Source: Alg239-R122 sp041746135
Lineage (GTDB): Bacteria > Pseudomonadota > Alphaproteobacteria > Sphingomonadales > Sphingomonadaceae
DNA: 64,000 bases
Reading direction: 5' to 3'
NCBI GenBank assembly: GCA_041746135.1
Contig: JBGTHQ010000002.1
Coordinates: forward strand, 67,393-131,392
Shown: positions 61,206-64,000 of the stretch, in pieces
Position numbering within the stretch: the first letter of the stretch is position 1
How the letters are laid out: every line of letters starts with the position of its first letter
The notes under the pieces: generated by a model
What the model was told of the DNA's origin: nothing
Database searches by the model: none
Seen by the model: only the letters and a program-made list of their open reading frames with translations
Translations under genes and position numbers: made by a program

Positions 61206-62708
61206 CTAACCCATTAATTCCTGTGCATATTCTTTAAGAAGACGGGTTCTTTTCTCAATAAATTTTTCATAATCATCATCGTCTAAGTCGTTAGGGCACA
61301 AGGCTTCATTAAGGTATTCAGATTTCTTCTGACTATTTACCATTTCTATATATTCTGACGGTGGCGCTTTGCTTATTTTATTGTTATCCGACCGAATTAA
61401 AAAACAGATATTAGATAAAACATTTATTTGGGTACGTTCGTATCCCTTATCTGACAAATATTTTTTAGGGAAGATATGGTGAAATTCATGTTTGCTTCCC
61501 TTCTTTAAGACCTTCCCTATTTCTATATTTCCACCACTTATAAATGAATGAGGTGATTTTTGTATGAGCATTAATATAAGTGCTTTCGAATTGGCACCTG
61601 AGCGAGAAAAGTTAGCTTTTTCGAAGTCAATTCGAATCTCATCGGAAGGGAACTTTACTTCATAATTTTGATCATTTCGTAGCAATAAAAGCTCCTTAAT
61701 GTCATTTGATTGTCGCTGGTTAACATCAGACGAATACCTGCGATTAAAAGTTGATCTCCAAAACCATTGCTTTATCTTTTCTTTTTGTATGTCTGAATAA
61801 GGTTGCCCATCTTTTTTGTCAGTAGCAAAGAAGCAACTTAGTGGAACGATGGAACTCGGAAATGGCAATAGCTTATAGTGAGCAATGCGAAGCTCCCTTT
61901 TTAAGAAATCGATTGCACCAAGTATACCATTGGTAATAATTTCAAAATTATTCCTTATTTCTTCACCTTGCAAACCTACAATTCTAGACGGAGAAGTCTC
62001 TCCTGTAATAACTCCCGCGCAAATTCTAAGTTGCAAATCCTTTTCATCACATAAATCAGCATACCCGTGCTCTGCAATTGCATCTTGTAGATTCCCAAAT
62101 TTCTCAACCAAATCGAAATCGTCTGACCAACTCCATGCTGAAAGTAGTTCAAAAACGTCAAGTTCCGTTCCAGCCCGATTAATTCTTTCGAACACAATTG
62201 CTACGGTATTTCTATCGTCTGATTCAAAGGTTTGTGATTGAATGGTATATTCTCGAAATCGCTCTTGCAATTTATCAATCTTTGTAACTAGTTGATCTTC
62301 AAGTCTGCCGCACGCTTTTCTATAACCAACGATATCAAAGAGTGTTCTAATTGGAAAATGACGAGTATCGTCAACCTCACTATCGGATAATGCCAGAAAC
62401 ATCGATTCCTGAACATTTTCTTCAGCTAGCATATCAAAGTAAATATCGGTCCAATTATTATCATCCGGTTTAAGTTCAGTTTGAAAAACTGAAAATAAAC
62501 TAGTCAACCTTTGTTGACCGTCTAAAACATAATTAACAGGATAATCTTTTTTCGGTTCGGGAAGAATGAAGGAGCCAAGTTTTTTCTCACTGTCTAATCT
62601 AGCATCTGTTTGCCATAATATAACGGTGCCTATGGGAAAATTTTGGGACTTATATACTTCTATGACCCATTGACATGGGTCAGATAAACACCTATAAGAG
62701 GGTATCAA
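61206..62708 (-). CDS. DUF262/DUF1524 (GmrSD-like) protein, 5' end lost at IS insertion
   Basis: Open frame of 500 residues from a TTG inside the IS end. The family part starts at about residue 14 (QWVIEVYKSQNFPIGTVILW); the usual N-terminal segment with the FQRxYxW motif is missing. DUF262 carries the ParB-like DGQQRLTSLFSVF near residue 63. The C-terminus has the HNH-like DUF1524 block HEFHHIFPKKYLSDKGY, then INVLSNICFLIRSDNNKI. GmrSD/DUF262 proteins are nucleases, known from restriction of modified (glucosylated hydroxymethylcytosine) phage DNA. The gene is far more AT-rich than its neighbours, pointing to transfer. Loss of the start makes activity doubtful. Confidence 0.75.
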   Translation of the reverse strand: MIPSYRCLSDPCQWVIEVYKSQNFPIGTVILWQTDARLDSEKKLGSFILPEPKKDYPVNYVLDGQQRLTSLFSVFQTELKPDDNNWTDIYFDMLAEENVQESMFLALSDSEVDDTRHFPIRTLFDIVGYRKACGRLEDQLVTKIDKLQERFREYTIQSQTFESDDRNTVAIVFERINRAGTELDVFELLSAWSWSDDFDLVEKFGNLQDAIAEHGYADLCDEKDLQLRICAGVITGETSPSRIVGLQGEEIRNNFEIITNGILGAIDFLKRELRIAHYKLLPFPSSIVPLSCFFATDKKDGQPYSDIQKEKIKQWFWRSTFNRRYSSDVNQRQSNDIKELLLLRNDQNYEVKFPSDEIRIDFEKANFSRSGANSKALILMLIQKSPHSFISGGNIEIGKVLKKGSKHEFHHIFPKKYLSDKGYERTQINVLSNICFLIRSDNNKISKAPPSEYIEMVNSQKKSEYLNEALCPNDLDDDDYEKFIEKRTRLLKEYAQELMG

Positions 62709-62723
62709 AAGCGGAGATGCCCA

Positions 62724-63638
62724 GTGTTAAAGTCTTTCAATACCTTAATCGAAATGATGGAAGCCTTCCCAGACGAACAGTCTGCGATTGACCATTTCAC
62801 TGCAATCCGTTGGAAGAACGGCGCATTTTGCCCACACTGTAAATCGACCCGCGTTTATCACTTTTCAGATAATCGCACTCATAAATGTGGTGATTGTCGC
62901 AAGCGCTTCTCAATTAAAGTCGGCACTATCTTTGAAGATAGCAAGTTGAAACTGCGTAAATGGCTTGTCGCTATCTGGCTTATCACGTCACACAAAAAAG
63001 GCATTGCCAGCACACAACTCGCCAAAGACATTGGCGTAACGCAAAAGACAGCATGGTTTATCACTCACCGTCTGCGCGAAGCAATCCGCACACAGTCTTT
63101 CAACCGTCCGCTAGATGGCGAAGTCGAATCCGATGAAACCTTTGTTGGTGGCAAAGAGAAAAACAAACACGCATGGCAGCGCACGGGCGGCAAACAGGGC
63201 GGCAAGGGCAAAACAGCCGTTCTGGGTATGCTGGAGCGTAACGGCGAACTCCGCACAGGCGTCACACCTAACTTGAGCGCACGCAACGTCCAAACAGTCA
63301 TTCGTGACAATGTAAAAGCTGGCGCAAACTTGATGACAGACGAACATGGTTCATTCGTTGGCCTATCGGATGCCTATAATCACCACCGCGTAAATCACAG
63401 CGCTGGCGAGTATGTCCGTCACTATATCCTGCATACAAACGGAATTGAAAGCGTCTGGGCATTGTTCAAACGCCAGATTATCGGCACTCACCATTTTCTT
63501 TCACCTAAGCACCTGAACGCCTACCTTGGCGAAATGACATGGCGCTTTAATCTCCGCAAAATGGACGAGGGCGATAGAGTGAATGCACTTTTGGCACAGA
63601 CAACCGGACGCTTGACCTATAAGGCTCTTACAGCATGA
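62724..63638 (+). CDS. IS1595-family (ISXO2-like) transposase
   Basis: 304 residues from a GTG with GGAG upstream. N-terminal zinc ribbon (CPHCKSTRVYHF and HKCGDCRKRF), then HTH (IASTQLAKDIGVTQKTAWFITHRLREA), then the DDE core: Asp in EVESDETFVGG, Asp in NLMTDEHGSF, and the last acidic region HTNGIESVWALFKRQIIGTHH. This is the usual length and order for the family. The stop overlaps the passenger ORF start by 4 bases. The sequence looks intact, so the element may be active. Confidence 0.92.
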   Translation: MLKSFNTLIEMMEAFPDEQSAIDHFTAIRWKNGAFCPHCKSTRVYHFSDNRTHKCGDCRKRFSIKVGTIFEDSKLKLRKWLVAIWLITSHKKGIASTQLAKDIGVTQKTAWFITHRLREAIRTQSFNRPLDGEVESDETFVGGKEKNKHAWQRTGGKQGGKGKTAVLGMLERNGELRTGVTPNLSARNVQTVIRDNVKAGANLMTDEHGSFVGLSDAYNHHRVNHSAGEYVRHYILHTNGIESVWALFKRQIIGTHHFLSPKHLNAYLGEMTWRFNLRKMDEGDRVNALLAQTTGRLTYKALTA

Positions 63639-63829
63639 CAGATAAGAAAACCCGTGAAAGACCCCTTGGCCTCGATATAGACCCAGATGAAGCGTTCGAG
63701 CGCTTTCTGGGCGTGGACCCAGACGAGATTGACGAGAATAAGAAACTTAAAAAAAGACCCCCGCCGAAGCGAGGGCCAGTTGTTGAAAAGCGCGAGAAAC
63801 CGAAGCATCCCCCGAATGAACCGGACTAG
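63635..63829 (+). CDS. IS-associated small charged protein
   Basis: 64 residues, coupled to the transposase stop (ATGA). Composition is extreme: acidic N-terminal half (GLDIDPDEAFERFLGVDPDEID), basic Pro-rich C-terminal half (KKLKKRPPPKRGPVVEKREKPK). No signal or membrane segment. It resembles small accessory ORFs behind IS1595-type transposases. Role unknown; a DNA- or transposase-binding accessory is possible. Confidence 0.65.
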   Translation: MTDKKTRERPLGLDIDPDEAFERFLGVDPDEIDENKKLKKRPPPKRGPVVEKREKPKHPPNEPD

Positions 63830-63947
63830 CCTATACTAGCGGCTACGGTAGTGGGAGCGAACGTGCTCCACACGACCAAAGCGTATCCGGTAATAAGCGC
63901 ATACATATACCATGATCGCATATTCCTCTTGATTGAGGCGGTGAAAC

Positions 63948-64000
63948 ATGCGAATCTCTTACTGCAACGTGCGAGATAAGCGGTATTTCACCGCAGATTT
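63948..64000 (+). CDS. Start of an unidentified ORF, cut by the window edge
   Basis: An ATG with GAGGCGG upstream opens a frame (MRISYCNVRDKRYFTAD) that continues past 64000. Only 17 codons are visible. If the IS right end lies beyond, this is a further passenger gene. Family cannot be told. Confidence 0.35.
   Translation, partial: MRISYCNVRDKRYFTAD

Larger units (their letters stand above)
62675..64000 (+). mobile_element. IS1595-family insertion sequence with passenger ORFs, right end outside window
   Basis: The left end is placed near 62675 (ATGGGTCAGATAAACACC) because the DUF262 reading frame loses family similarity there. The element holds the transposase (62724..63638), a small coupled ORF (63635..63829) and the start of another frame at 63948. 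No inverted copy of the left end is seen before 64000, so the right end and target duplication lie outside. A TGACCCAT-TGAC-ATGGGTCA palindrome (62663..62682) straddles the junction. Confidence 0.7.

Noticed and set aside
1..64000. CRISPR arrays, rRNA and tRNA genes
   Set aside because: No spacer-repeat periodicity outside the coding repeat at 548..1495, and no tRNA or rRNA signature was recognised by eye.

Overview
The window looks like a chromosomal segment of an alphaproteobacterium of the order Sphingomonadales (Sphingomonadaceae or Erythrobacteraceae). The pointers are several TonB-dependent receptors (TBDRs), a LacI/SLC45/GH13/TBDR alpha-glucan locus carrying tryptophan-halogenase-like genes, DUF6445 and DUF1206 proteins, the sucC and etfBA neighbourhood, moderately GC-rich coding sequence and palindromic intergenic repeats. 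This assignment rests on gene content and remembered family distributions; no database search was run.

Layout. 1-3 kb: a secreted Asn/Asp/Ser-rich tandem-repeat protein, a second exported protein cut by the window edge, and a PAS/LuxR-type regulator just upstream on the same strand. 3-7 kb: a decayed ABC-ATPase remnant, a GFA-family/DUF2239 pair behind a strong promoter carrying two TTACCCGG boxes, a membrane-anchored amidohydrolase and a small unknown protein. 7-14 kb: a copper/silver efflux operon on the minus strand (Cys-rich exported protein, CusC, CusB with a fused CusF domain, CusA, CusF), with a promoter whose -35 lies inside an inverted repeat. 14-22 kb: a spinster-type MFS protein, two divergent TBDR genes, and a siderophore-uptake set (TBDR, PepSY membrane protein, small membrane protein).

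22-39 kb is a complete alpha-glucan utilisation locus. On the minus strand are a LacI-family regulator, an SLC45-type sugar transporter and a lipoprotein GH13 enzyme. On the plus strand are a DUF6445 gene, a large TBDR, and a train of six genes (halogenase homologue, GH13 amylase lipoprotein, GH13 alpha-glucosidase, GH97 alpha-glucosidase, second halogenase homologue) whose members after the first halogenase are joined by 4-10 bp overlaps. A shared CGTATACGNATG sequence upstream of the transporter and of the TBDR is a candidate operator. 39-43 kb: a three-gene unit of GT4 glycosyltransferase, alpha-toroid protein and GH130 mannoside phosphorylase, followed by a convergent YqcI/YcgG (GntA-type) gene.

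43-61 kb is mostly metabolic and housekeeping: FAD monooxygenase, YghU-type GST, an Lrp/AsnC regulator divergent from an indoleamine 2,3-dioxygenase gene, threonine aldolase, EamA permease, SDR, PgeF, DASS permease, inorganic pyrophosphatase, DUF1206, two lipoproteins, serine hydrolase, sucC, an ABM-domain protein, and etfBA behind a LiuR-like operator and ahead of a clear terminator. A roughly 194-bp palindromic element lies at 53.4 kb and REP-like palindromes lie at 60.8-61.1 kb. 61-64 kb is different: an AT-rich DUF262/DUF1524 (GmrSD-like) defence-type gene lacks its N-terminus where an IS1595-family element carrying at least one passenger ORF has inserted. The IS runs off the right edge.

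No rRNA, tRNA or CRISPR array was recognised. The least explained items are the repeat protein, the two halogenase homologues plus DUF6445 inside a starch operon, the GT/toroid/GH130 unit, and the 53.4-kb palindrome.
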